Source of the DNA: Nissolia schottii
Lineage: Eukaryota > Streptophyta > Magnoliopsida > Fabales > Fabaceae
Reading direction: 5' to 3'
Length of the DNA: 64,000 nt
Assembly (NCBI GenBank): GCA_003254905.1
Contig: QANU01005526.1
Coordinates: 189,887-253,886, forward strand
Part shown: piece after piece, positions 51,349-61,053 of the stretch
Layout: each line of letters begins with the position of its first letter
Position numbering within the stretch: position 1 is the stretch's first letter
Notes under the pieces: generated by a model
Databases searched by the model: none
The model's input: only the letters and a program-made list of their open reading frames with translations
What the model was told of the DNA's origin: nothing
Translations under genes and position numbers: made by a program

Positions 51349-51804
51349 TCAGCGCGTGGAATCGTTCTTCTTATTGCTATCGTAATCGACGACCTCGGAG
51401 TCCGCGAGTGAGCGCGAGTGCTGCACGATGGCGCGTCCGATGGAGTTGATCCAGTCCTCCTTGTCCTTATCGGAGTCGGCGAGGAAGTACATGGTGGAGT
51501 GAGGAGTGGAGAGCTCGAAGGCAGAGGGTTTATGGAGCACGTCCTCGGCGCCTTTGACGGTGAGGCATCCGGCGACGGGGACGACGCCGCGGGGGACGGC
51601 GGAGGGTGAGGAGGCGGAGGAGGGGTCCTTGAACCAGAGGAGCTTGCCTTGCTTGAGGACGAACCAGCGGCGGCGCCAGGTCCTGATGTAGTCGCCTTGC
51701 TTTGTTAGCCAGCCGGAGCGCTCGGGGTTGGACCAGAAGTCGATCCCGCTGTAGTCCTCCGGGCGAGGGTCTTGGCCAGTCGCGGATCGCCATAGATCCT
51801 CCAT
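51349..51804 (-). CDS. PH1: Pleckstrin-homology domain protein, AtPH1-like
   Basis: A small cytosolic/endosomal phosphoinositide-binding protein consisting of little more than one PH domain. Single exon, 151 aa, against about 145 aa for Arabidopsis PH1. The N-terminus (MEDLWRSATGQDPRPEDYSG) and the start of the domain (FWSNPERSGWLTKQGDYIRTW) are strongly conserved. The PH domain runs roughly residues 27-133, with the basic cluster RTWRRRWFVLKQGKLLWF that normally binds phosphoinositide and the closing helix around DWINSIGRAIVQHSRS. The inner ATG at 51804 is chosen over one ten codons upstream because family members begin MEx(L/I)WR. The coding region is markedly GC-rich compared with its surroundings. 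Confidence 0.95.
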   Translation of the reverse strand: MEDLWRSATGQDPRPEDYSGIDFWSNPERSGWLTKQGDYIRTWRRRWFVLKQGKLLWFKDPSSASSPSAVPRGVVPVAGCLTVKGAEDVLHKPSAFELSTPHSTMYFLADSDKDKEDWINSIGRAIVQHSRSLADSEVVDYDSNKKNDSTR

Positions 51805-52012
51805 TTCACAGAAAGACACCCTTCTTCTCTTCACAGCACTTTCTCGCTCTTGTTTCCCTTTCTATCTCTCCCTCTCTCTTGTTTTTCTGTCTCAGTGCGA
51901 TAATATGTGACTGTGATGTAATACTGTGAGTGCCCGCCCGACCCGAATGATTAATGAATCAGAAACCGAATGAGTGACACAGAATAATTCAACTCTGCGT
52001 TTGGCCACCAGA

Positions 52013-52036
52013 ATGGCTTAAATAATTTTTTGTACG
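52013..52036. repeat. Copy of ggcttaaataa.tttttgtacg left of the MULE-like element
   Basis: A 22-base stretch here recurs with one mismatch at 53153-53174, directly after the MULE-like element, in the same orientation. It lies 50-60 bp outside the element on the left side, so it is not simply the target duplication. Confidence 0.55.
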
Positions 52037-52085
52037 CATATATCCATGTAATTCATTATAAAACGACTTATATGAGTTGGCTTAA

Positions 52086-53148
52086 CCATTTTTACTATAA
52101 TACTCCTTATACCAAAACATATTTCATTATTTTAAAATATTTTATAGGAATACACTTATTTCAGACAGTGTGACAGGCGAGTCTGCGTCGCAAGGCGACG
52201 TAGTAATGAGCAAACCATTTGGCAACTTTGCCTAGAATACGCCAACTCGTTTGTCGATTTTGTATGCCAACTAGTCTGGCAATTTTGACTAGAAGATGCC
52301 AACTTGATATTGAATTCACCAACCAATTTGATCGATGTTTTTAAAGGTAAATCACAATCCCCAATATCCAAACTGAGCACCCACTAACTTGTTGCTTCTA
52401 TAAACTACATCTCACGTGAATCCACTCTTTCCAAAACTGAGCTTTTTTAAAACAACATGTGTATCTCCTTAAAGTCCTGAGAATCCGAAATCAAGAGAGT
52501 AACAACCAGCTCATTAAATATTCTTCTCGTTCCTTTCCATTTTTGTTTTGCAAAAATCAATTTCTCCCCTTCCATTTCAGCAACACAATCAATGTTGTCC
52601 ACAAATCTCGTAGTCTGTTTCTGCTTCGTCCTCCTCCAGACCATCGGGCCCCACAACTTCACTGCCAAGATGGTAGAGCAATGGCTCCTTTGAATCACTT
52701 GCTGACGTCTCTCCACCGTCAACCTCCTTATTCATCAGTTCAAGCATCTACACGGATAAAAATTTTACTCTTATTTTAGAGATTTCGTTAGCATATATTT
52801 GAAATATTAAGCCATCTACATCCAGTTGAATCCAACCGGTTTGGTGGGGTTGGACCCAAAATCGCCAAACTAGGTGGTGATATACATTTAAAAACGCCAA
52901 ACATGTTGGCGAATTCAATATCAATTTGCCAGACACATTGGCAACTTCTAGTCAAAATTGACAGACGTGTTTGAGTGTTCTTTACAAAATCGTCAAATGA
53001 GTTAGCATGTTCTAGGCAAAGTCACCAAACGGTTTGGCGAGTCCTACGTGGCCCTGCCCCGTCTGCCACGCTGTCCGAATAAAATGTTTTGAAACAATGG
53101 TATTTTGGGCATATATTTTGGTAACATGGGTATTATAGTAAAAAATTT
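52086..53148. mobile_element. MULE-like element with ~300-bp inverted repeats and an 11-bp flanking duplication
   Basis: The left arm (about 52086-52385) and right arm (about 52800-53148) are imperfect reverse complements; matching blocks include ttttactataatac, gacag.gtg.cag, tttgcctagaa, aattttgactagaag and gatattgaattc. The arms are full of gccaa...ttggc palindromes. agttggcttaa occurs directly outside both ends (52075-52085 and 53149-53159), fitting a Mutator-type 9-11 bp duplication. The ~400-bp core between the arms is unique and carries a 91-codon minus-strand open frame (52447-52722) of unknown nature. It lies about 280 bp upstream of the PH1 start codon. Confidence 0.58.
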
Positions 53149-54024
53149 AGTTGGCTTAAATAAGTTTTTGTACGATAAATATAGGCAAGTCTGGTTTTGA
53201 TCTCTCCACAAAGTTTTCTGATTTTGGTACAAAAGTTTGAAATACTTTTTGATTTCAGGCATTAGAGCATCTCTAATGGAACTTTGATCTCTCTTATGGC
53301 CCCAATAATATGTCATAAAAAAATAAATGGTGATTAAGAGTGTCTTTCTTCTCTCTAATGGGAGAGACTAATCTTAGCCACCACTATGGTCCCACATATT
53401 TTTTTAGAATACAAAAAAAATTAATATATTTATGAAATATTTTATTTTAATATATTGTGTTATGTAATTTTTTTATGTAATAAAAATATAAAATTAAATT
53501 TTTAAATATATTTTGTTTAAATTAATTTTTCATTCCTATCGCTATGGTGAACCGTGGCTAAATTTTAAATTAGCCACAAAAGTTTTGGATAAATATTCTA
53601 TATATTTATTTAAAAGTTAAAATATAGTAAATTCAAATTAATTTATATTTTTGCAACTAAAATACATACATAATTAACAATAATGCATAACTAGAATGTG
53701 ACCAATAACATTGCATAATTGAAAATATATTACATAACTATAAAATATACTTGACAAACAACAACGCATAGCTAAAATGTGACAAACATTGCGTAATTGA
53801 AATATTATTAAACTTAAAATTATATTTCACGATGAGCACTATAAAATTGCCACATATGTTCTACCAAGTCTTTCTTTAGTTGTTGGTGTTTCTGCTTATC
53901 ATGAAGTTGGACATTCCTTTGGATAAGCCTCTCTTACGTAGCAAAATTTCTCTCACCTGACTCTGATTGTGATATGCTTCCAAATCATCATAAGATGAAA
54001 GCTGGGGATAGTTTCTTGCATATA

Positions 54025-57000
54025 TGTCTCTCTCATAAACTTTCTGGCTAGGTGATGCTCTTCTGGTGCTACGAACATTTATGGTTTTATACCTTGCTTT
54101 GAAATTAGGGTTTACAAAATATGGGCTAATTTAAAAACTCCTTTCAATCATACTATAGAAAATAACGAGCCATACGCATCATACATCGCATCAGAATATC
54201 GTAAAAATATAAGAGAAACACGAGTACATACCTGGCGCACGGCGAGTACCTGAAGAAAATACACCTACGTCCCAAAGTTACACACACATAATTATACATT
54301 AATAATATCAGAATATCTTGTCCCGCTACGAACATACATACCTAACTACCAGTCTCTATACAATAACACACATATAAACACAACCTACGTACACGGATGA
54401 GAATTACTCATTGCGTGCACGGTACACATCTACCACTGTAGCTACTAACGGGGTCCTGCTGCGACTACTCCTCGGAATCCTCATCTCGCTCCTCGGGGTC
54501 CACCTCGTCTTCACTGGAGATGTCAGTCACCGCGGTGAAAACGCGTGGTGCAAATCTACGCGGTCGCAGTAGAAGTACCCTCTTTCTAGCAGTGGTACGT
54601 CGCCCTCGTCCTCGGACAGGCGGTGTGGATGGCTCCGGATCTGTAGCGGGCTCGGGCACGGGCTCTGGCTCTTGCCTCGGTGGCAGGAGATCATCCTCTC
54701 TGTCGACGTGGATCGGGTCATGGCTGCTAACCCCGGGGCGATCATCGATCCAAATGGACCGCATGGGGGAGGATCCAGGCCCTAGGACTCTACGTCTCGG
54801 TGGTACGGGCTCTCCTGGCATGTTGGCAGGGGCGAAGGTACTGGTCTCCGGCAAAGTATAGGTGCGGTAGTTGCGCTGTCGTGAGCGTGTAAACAACCAT
54901 ACGTCCTTAGGAAGCGGAGAACCCATCCTTGCAGGTCTGGATTCATACACGAGTGGGGGTAAGAATGACTTTGTTCTTAGTGGAAACTCGGCATGGCTTC
55001 TATGGTTCAATTACTCGGGCATCATCCAGGCCACCCAGGAATACCTCTAAGTGTCATGCATACTAAATTCTTACTGTTTATTATCTTTGGCCTACGTCTT
55101 GAGCAGCTTTATCTAAGTTACTAGGTGATTGGATTACTACTACTATTATTACCTGGGCTTCGTGCTCATTAACTGTACGTTGCTACTATAGACAATACTA
55201 TGCGTCTTGGGTCGTTCCCTTGATGATACATAATGCATGAACAGATATTTATACAATGCATAAGCAGGTATACATACATACATATTCTCATACATTCAAT
55301 CTCTCAAACATACATGTGACCATATAGTGCATGAGGGAAATCTGGGAATCTCTTACGCATACCGGCTCACCCGGGTTAGCGTCCTTCTTCTTAGTCCTTT
55401 CACCCATGTAACCTTGGCCTAGGTTACAACCTCTTTCTTGCCACTATTGTATCGACCCGACAGCACTCTTTACCGGAATGGTAGCTAACCATGTTAGGCT
55501 TATAGGAGGAAATCATCGAATACAATAGGTGCAACCATCCCCCTTACAGGAATGGCGAGGGACCGGCCCTTGGGCGCAATCAGGCGTGGTCGTCTATCTC
55601 TGTACTTTTCTCTTTAATGGGTCCTCCTTTCTTTCTTACAGGACTTGTCCTGTTCTCTTTCTTTTCTCTCGAGCCTTGGCCCGTCCTCTTTACTTTCTAA
55701 ATCAGGTCTCTCTACCTGCGTTGCTCTGACCAACTCAGCTTGCCAAATTGGTGAGGGGCGTGTCTGTAAGACGTGCCAAGAGAATGGGATCTTCTTAGTC
55801 ATATAACTATTGACTCTGACTAAGGCCAGCCGAATCCTTGGTGATTGGGCCTTAGTTCCCTGCTTTATTCCCCAGGGTTCAATTATGCACCTTTAAATTT
55901 TCGTGAATACCTCTAGTGATCTAGGGTCGTTCTAACTCTTATGACGGCCATTCCTCATGATGCATGCTCTTGTTACACAAAGGTACACATAACGATGCAT
56001 GTTGGATCCCATAGAACCTTTAAAAATACAAGTTTTCAGTAAGCATTCGAATGAATAGGGTTTTAATATTCGATTGATTCTTTCATTTGAATCCCTTGAG
56101 AATTCAATCGATTGAAATCCTTCTCAGGCTTTCATTCGATTGAAACCTCATTCATTCGACTGAAATCCCAAAAGCTTTCATTCGAATCCCACAGTAAAAA
56201 AATCGCCCCAGAGAGTAACTTCTCCAGGGGTTTTCTTTATGTAACAATTTCGTCTCCACAATGATCCAATCAGTACAGTTATGGTTTCCAAACATCAAAA
56301 TCATCAAAATCTAACCTTCATAACTCATTTCCTATAGTTTGTACAAAATAGTTTTTCATTCAAATACACAGAAATGCATATAAACAGTCATAAATAAACC
56401 ACATAAACAGTGGGCTTAGAGTTACCCACGTCCTGGTTGCAATGGTGTGCTCCGGCAATTTTTTGGAGACTCCGGCAAGAAACCGAGATGTGTCAGAGCG
56501 GGACTAGTGTTTGTGAAAAAAGAAAGTGACGTAAATTTATTCTGAAACCCTAAAGGCTATTTATAGCTGTCCTAATTTCCTTTTTCCTTTTTCCTCTTTT
56601 TTTCCTTTTATTTTTCATTTTTCATTTATTATTTACTAAGGGTAAATATCTCCTGAAGGGGATAAATCCCCTCAAGGGCTCGTTCCAGTCCCGTTTGGTC
56701 ACGTTTTGCTCAATATCTCACACACCGGTTGCCCAAAAAATATTTCGAGTATACCGTCGTGATCCATTAATTTTTCCCTTCGATCGGGGAGCTACCACTC
56801 AGGGATTTTTGACGGTTTTACCACGTTCAAAAATTTCCCGAGTACTTTCCGGTATCCGAAATGAATTCCGTTCAAGTCGAAACTCTTTCGAGTGCACCGG
56901 AAAATTTTCTGGACAACAAAACCTGATCTAGCCGCTAATCCAGAGATTTTACAGGTTCAATTTTTCTTTCTAAACCTCCGAAATGCCTTTCGATTCCTCA

Positions 57001-57051
57001 AGACGGCCTAACCAGCGGGTTTTTCGTACACGAGAAAATCGGGTTGTTACA
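54025..57051 (-). mobile_element. 3-kb solo LTR of the same gypsy family, copy B, inside the Harbinger relic
   Basis: Ends at ...gggttgttaca (57051). The best left edge is tgtctctc at 54025, giving atata on both sides (54020-54024, 57052-57056). The AT-rich context and possible host coding just right of 54025 mean the left edge could be off by some tens of bases. Blocks shared with copy A include gtgggggtaagaa, tctta.tggaaac, catgcatacta, ttattatct.tggcctac, ctttatcta.gttact, gagttacccac and ccaaaaaatattt.g. TATA on the minus strand at about 56558-56567. The leader carries a ttcattcgattgaaa word array (56040-56190). Confidence 0.65.
54465..55010 (-). CDS. GC-rich 181-codon open frame inside solo LTR B
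   Basis: The frame runs in the same direction as LTR transcription. It encodes a Pro/Glu/Arg-rich low-complexity protein with PEPVPEPATDPEPSTPP followed by basic clusters (RGRGRR, RKRVLLLRPRR) and an acidic tail (EDEVDPEERDEDSEE). Copy A lacks this segment entirely. No known domain is recognised. It may be a displaced C-terminal extension of a retroelement polyprotein, captured sequence, or a chance frame in a GC-rich island. Expression is unknown. Confidence 0.35.
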   Translation of the reverse strand: MNHRSHAEFPLRTKSFLPPLVYESRPARMGSPLPKDVWLFTRSRQRNYRTYTLPETSTFAPANMPGEPVPPRRRVLGPGSSPMRSIWIDDRPGVSSHDPIHVDREDDLLPPRQEPEPVPEPATDPEPSTPPVRGRGRRTTARKRVLLLRPRRFAPRVFTAVTDISSEDEVDPEERDEDSEE

Positions 57052-57892
57052 ATATATGCTCTCATTGTGCTCCGTAACTTCTTCTCCTAGAATCATGTTG
57101 GGTCGCGTATAATTGCGAAGCGAGTTTGCAACACTCTAAATGCTCGCTACATGTCCTTTTGTCATGCTTTTTGTAGTTGTGTAAATAACTTTCGCTTTTT
57201 ACCTAGCAGTTTCCCGATTATTTTGACGAATGTTGCCTACTCACAATATATATCATCTAATAAATAATACCCTGTTATATAATTGGTACCATTAATAGTG
57301 TAATTTACCTCGAGTATGACCATTCAGAACTTCGTCAAACACTGGGGAATGGTCTAACACATTGATATTGTTGTTCAAATCGAAACGTCCATAAAATGCA
57401 TGCCATATATAAAGGTCAATTAAAGCCACAATTTCGAGTATTATAGTTGCAACCCCACAGTTACCACTCATGTACATACATTTCCATGCTTTGGGACTGT
57501 TTTTCCACTATTAATGCATGCAATCAATGATATCCATCATGCCAAGAAAGTTGCATTTCTCTCCCATTTGTAGCAAGCGTTGAACATCATTTGAGTTTAG
57601 TTTTTGCAAGTACTTAGTCTCGAATATCGAAATAACACCTTTAGTAAAGTTTTCTAAGCACTCAATTGTAGTGCTTTCGCCTATCTGCACATAATCATCG
57701 ATGACATCAACTGATACTCCATACACTAGCATACACATGTTAGCCGTGCATTTTTGCAGTGGGATAAGCCTTTCTTCCCTGTAGCATCGACCCTCTTCCG
57801 AAAATATGGAGAAGCATTTGAAAAGGCATGAACTATGAGAAAGAAGACATGATTTATCATTCAGAACCTTTGTCAGAATGTATCATCAGAGT

Positions 57893-58347
57893 TATAACAG
57901 TGAAGCATCTGGCGATAAGGACGGTAGAGGGGGAGGAGGCGAAGGAAGGGTCCTTAAACTAGAGGAGCTTTCCTTGCTTAAGGACAAACCAGTGACAACA
58001 TCAAGTCTTGATGTAGTCGCCTTGCTTGGTGAGCCAGCTGGAGCCCTCGGGGTTGGACCAGAACTTGATGTCACTGTAGTCCTTAGGGCGAGGGTCTTGC
58101 CTTGTCCTTGATCTCCATAAATGCTCCATTTCACATAAACTCTTCTCTTGATAGTACTTTCTCACTTGTGTTTCTCTTTTCTCTCTCTCTTTATCTCTCT
58201 CATTTCTCTATCTCAGTGTGATATGTAAGGACTGTGATTTGATGTTGTGAGTACCCGCCAATACCCAAATTATTAATGAGATAGAAATTGAATGGAGTGA
58301 GATAACAGATAATTAAACTTTGTGTTTGGTAACTACAATGGCATTAT
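57893..58347 (-). pseudogene. Truncated duplicate of the PH1 gene start and promoter
   Basis: The sequence aligns with PH1 and its upstream flank (51565-52014) over about 450 bp in the same orientation, including the ct-rich leader, gtgagt.cccgcc and the gtttgg...aatggc flank. The copied start codon is at 58129. The frame reads MEHLWRSRTRQDPRPKDYSD... and has TGA in place of Trp43 and TAG in place of Trp57. A small deletion follows near codon 70, and homology ends near 57893, where it meets the Harbinger relic. It cannot encode a PH domain. Confidence 0.85.
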
Positions 58348-58354
58348 AAAACCC

Positions 58355-58715
58355 TGTTTAGTCCCTAGACTTTTTACCCGGTATCTTATTTGATCCCCGA
58401 TATAAATAAAGTGTCAAAGTAGTCCCCAATGTTTTTCATTGTTGACCTTGCTAGTCCTTTCGTCCATGAGTCCAGTGACAAAGGATGAAATGGTTGTTAA
58501 GTCTTCGTTTAACCACCCTCGTTTTCCTACTCATCACTCCTTCTTTATCCTAATCATTAATAAGTCTCTTCCCCCGATAAAAAAAGGATGTTATTGTCCT
58601 CATTAGTCCCTCTATTTGGTCCATGATATAATACTCGATACCCTATTTGGTCCCCCAATGTTTTTCGTCATTTCTCTCATTAGTCCCTCTATCCAACAAG
58701 CTCATGAGACAAGAT
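58355..58715. repeat. Two diverged direct copies of a gtccctag/caatgtttttc repeat
   Basis: 58376-58475 and 58600-58710 share gtccct, gata.c.tatttg.tcccc, caatgttttt and cattagtcc blocks in the same order. This looks like a diverged repeat common near 'tagtcccta' type elements in plants; no ends are definable. Confidence 0.4.
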
Positions 58716-59235
58716 GCAAATGAGAGTGAACCAGGCAGTTAATAGATACGTCATTATGAAGTCAAGGAGGGCGACGAAGCTGCAATAGACAATATGGAGC
58801 CGTGGATGTTGGACAATGCAAAGGTAGACAACGTTGACGGTAGATGGCAAAGGTATGCAACGTGGACGACATTTGAGGGCCTTCTTAGATGAAGCTGGTT
58901 GACGAAGTTTCAAATTGAGTGAAGTTGTGCAACCTCTCTTTCGTCTAATTAAACGAATGACAGATAGGGTTAATTGGATTCCACAAGTGAATATAGATTA
59001 GTGACAAATTTGGTTTTTGAATCTTAGTCATTAAAATGTGAATCTAATGTTGTCATTGTAGGTGAAATATTTTTTTATTGTGCCCATTTAAGACCTTATG
59101 ATTTAAATTTTGGTTTTGCGTATTGACTCTGAGAAAGCCTTTTAACTTTTTACTTGCAGTTAAAGAGCATGTTTAAGTTTGTAACTATCGTTACTTATTT
59201 GTAGAGACAGACGCAAAACCAACATGAAGGGGGCA
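58716..59235. other. Intergenic DNA
   Basis: No gene recognised in this stretch. Confidence 0.5.
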
Positions 59236-59244
59236 AAAATAATA

Positions 59245-59538
59245 GGGTAAAACCCTCTTTTGGTCTCATAGTTATATCCAAATAATTACTTTGGTCCCGT
59301 ATTTTTAAAACCATTCAATTTGGCTATCTATTTCTTAAAATTAGTCAGTTTGGTCCTTTTTTATATTTAACTACATTTGAACAGTGACATTATCCACATT
59401 TGAAAAGTGCGGTTAAATGTAACAAAGGACCAAAGTGGCTTATTTTAAAAAATAGGGGATCAAATTAAAGGCTTTAAAAAATAGGGGATTAAAGCAATTA
59501 TTTAGGTATAACTATGGGACAAAAAGAGAGTTTTACCC
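59245..59538. mobile_element. MULE-type MITE with 9-bp target duplication
   Basis: A 294-bp element whose two halves are near reverse complements: gggtaaaac.ctctttt.gtc at the left end pairs with the right end, and catagttata and aaataatt.cttt extend the match to beyond 60 bp. aaaataata stands directly outside both ends (59236-59244, 59539-59547), an exact 9-bp duplication typical of Mutator-like transposition. No coding capacity. Confidence 0.82.
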
Positions 59539-59559
59539 AAAATAATAAGTTGTATCATT

Positions 59560-60295
59560 AAATAAATAATTATAATATACTAATTATAATATACCAATCA
59601 TACATACATTTTTTTTTTCTTGTTCTTCTTTTGATATCAACAATAAATGATACTATTCTAAATGTAAATAGGTGAAAATGAAATATTTTTAGTCAGATTT
59701 GAATTAGAAGTTCCTAGATTGAACAAATTTCATTTTGTCTTAAATAGAAGATATTAACCAACGGGGATTGGTCCAAGTAGTACGGCTTGGTATCGCTTAA
59801 GCAAGGTCCCGAGTTCGAGACCTTGTGTACGCAGTTATCCCCGCTGGAAGACTCACCCGCCATAGCCAGGTGGCTAGGCCTTGGATACCGGGCAGGCAAC
59901 CTAAAAAAAAAAAAGAAGATATTATTATTATTATTATGTACTCTATTTTCAATTACGTGAGGGGTCATTGTCATTGCTAGAGGACATATAGTATCTCTAT
60001 ATTCGTTTTTATTTCGAGGGTCTCTTTTATTAGTTTAAAAATTAAAATATATTAATTAATATATATATATGATTAAAATAATAATAATAAATTTTTTCAG
60101 ATTGATTTGAATAGCAGAAAAAGGGTAAATTCTCTTGTATATCCACGTCTCTATGAAATACCAGACGAAATAAAATTTCTTAAATAATTATAATATGCCA
60201 GTCATACATACTTTTTTTTCTTCTTCTTTTGACATCAACAATGAATGATACTATTCTAAATCTAAATAGGTGAAAATGAAAATTTTTAATATTAA
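59560..60295. repeat. Direct repeat pair around 59575-59690 and 60185-60290
   Basis: Both copies contain cagtcatacatac or its ccaatc variant, ttcttcttttgat/catcaacaat, gaatgatactattctaaat and aaataggtgaaaatgaaa. They are about 610 bp apart; the SINE at 59757 inserted between them. Confidence 0.65.
59757..59913 (+). mobile_element. Complete tRNA-derived SINE with 11-bp target duplication
   Basis: The 157-bp unit has an A box in gattggtccaagtagtacgg (about 59766-59784) and a B box in gagttcgagacc (from 59811), a tRNA-unrelated body, and a tail of about 11 As. agaagatatta flanks both sides exactly (59746-59756 and 59914-59924). All diagnostic parts of a SINE insertion are present, and the exact duplication suggests it is fairly young. 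Confidence 0.85.
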
Positions 60296-60402
60296 AAAAT
60301 AAGTATGAATGAGTTATGGAAAGAGGATTAAGTTTCATGAGAATTAGAGTGAAAAGTGTATTTTTTAGTCTAAGAAAAAATAAAATAAAATAAAAGTAAT
60401 AC

Positions 60403-61053
60403 TAGGTGTACAACTGAAATGCTGCAAACCATGTTGTCAATCTATGGTCTATAGACATTGAGTGCACAAACTTTTATATATACATGCACAAACTTTTTTT
60501 ACAAGCATGCCCAAACTTTTTCAAATACAAAACCAAATCAAGCCAGATTTGCGACGCATTAAATAGCGAAAAGTAATTATCGCACACTCTCTGATCTCCC
60601 CACTCATACTCTAAGTGAGTGGACTAACTCTTTACTGTGTGCAAACATTTTAAAGCATATGCACAAACTTTTCAACAATCAGAAACAGAAAAACATGACG
60701 GAAATATAAATGAAAACGAATACGAAGAAGAAAACTTTTGTGTTCACATGCACAAATTTTTGAACAAGAGTGCGTAAACTTTTCTATACACACGCACAAA
60801 CTTTTGAACAAGTATGTACAAACTTTCCTACACACATGCACAAACATTTGAAAAACAAAAAATAACACATGATGAGAACGAAAATGAAAACTATTGGATT
60901 CATAAAGAATAAGATGGGAACAAAAAAAAATGATGGGAGATTGGAGAAAAAGAGAGAAAAAAATAAAGAATAAGAAAAAAAAAAAGGAGAAAGAAACACA
61001 TATTAGGGAGAATGAGTTGTATAATGGTTGACAGATTTTGAGTTGTACATAAT
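60403..61053. mobile_element. 650-bp TIR element with gcacaaactttt motif array
   Basis: The ends are imperfect inverted repeats of about 28 bp: gtgtacaactgaaat.ctg..aaccat on the left and atgtacaactcaaaatctg..aaccat read inward from the right. Within the first 450 bp the 12-base word gcacaaactttt, or close variants, recurs about ten times (e.g. 60464, 60486, 60505, 60660, 60749, 60793, 60837). No coding capacity; the superfamily is not determined because no clear target duplication was seen. Confidence 0.5.

Larger units (their letters stand above)
53265..57880 (-). pseudogene. PIF/Harbinger transposase pseudogene, interrupted by solo LTR B
   Basis: Right part (57060-57875, minus): SNASPYFRKRVDATGKKGLS, then a 1-nt frameshift, then a block with GVSVDVIDDYVQIGEST, GEKCNFLGMMDIIDCMH (first catalytic Asp), two in-frame stops, SPKAWK, and ALIDLYIWHAFYG (second Asp region). 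This is the DDE_Tnp_4/Harbinger order. Left part (53820-54024): QLHDKQKHQQLKKDLVEHMW, the usual C-terminus. The left terminus 53265 reads gagcatctctaatgg after a tta, like other plant PIF/Harbinger ends with a TTA target. The right terminus is missing; the sequence stops at the PH1 pseudogene. Upstream stops at TGA positions look like CGA-to-TGA decay. Not functional. Confidence 0.75.

Noticed and set aside
51418..51691. Open frames antisense to the PH1 gene
   Set aside because: Shadows of a GC-rich single-exon gene.
54020..57056. Treating ATATA as certain proof of the left edge of solo LTR B
   Set aside because: The surrounding sequence is AT-rich, and possible transposase coding seems to continue a few bases past the edge, so the duplication is kept only as the best candidate.
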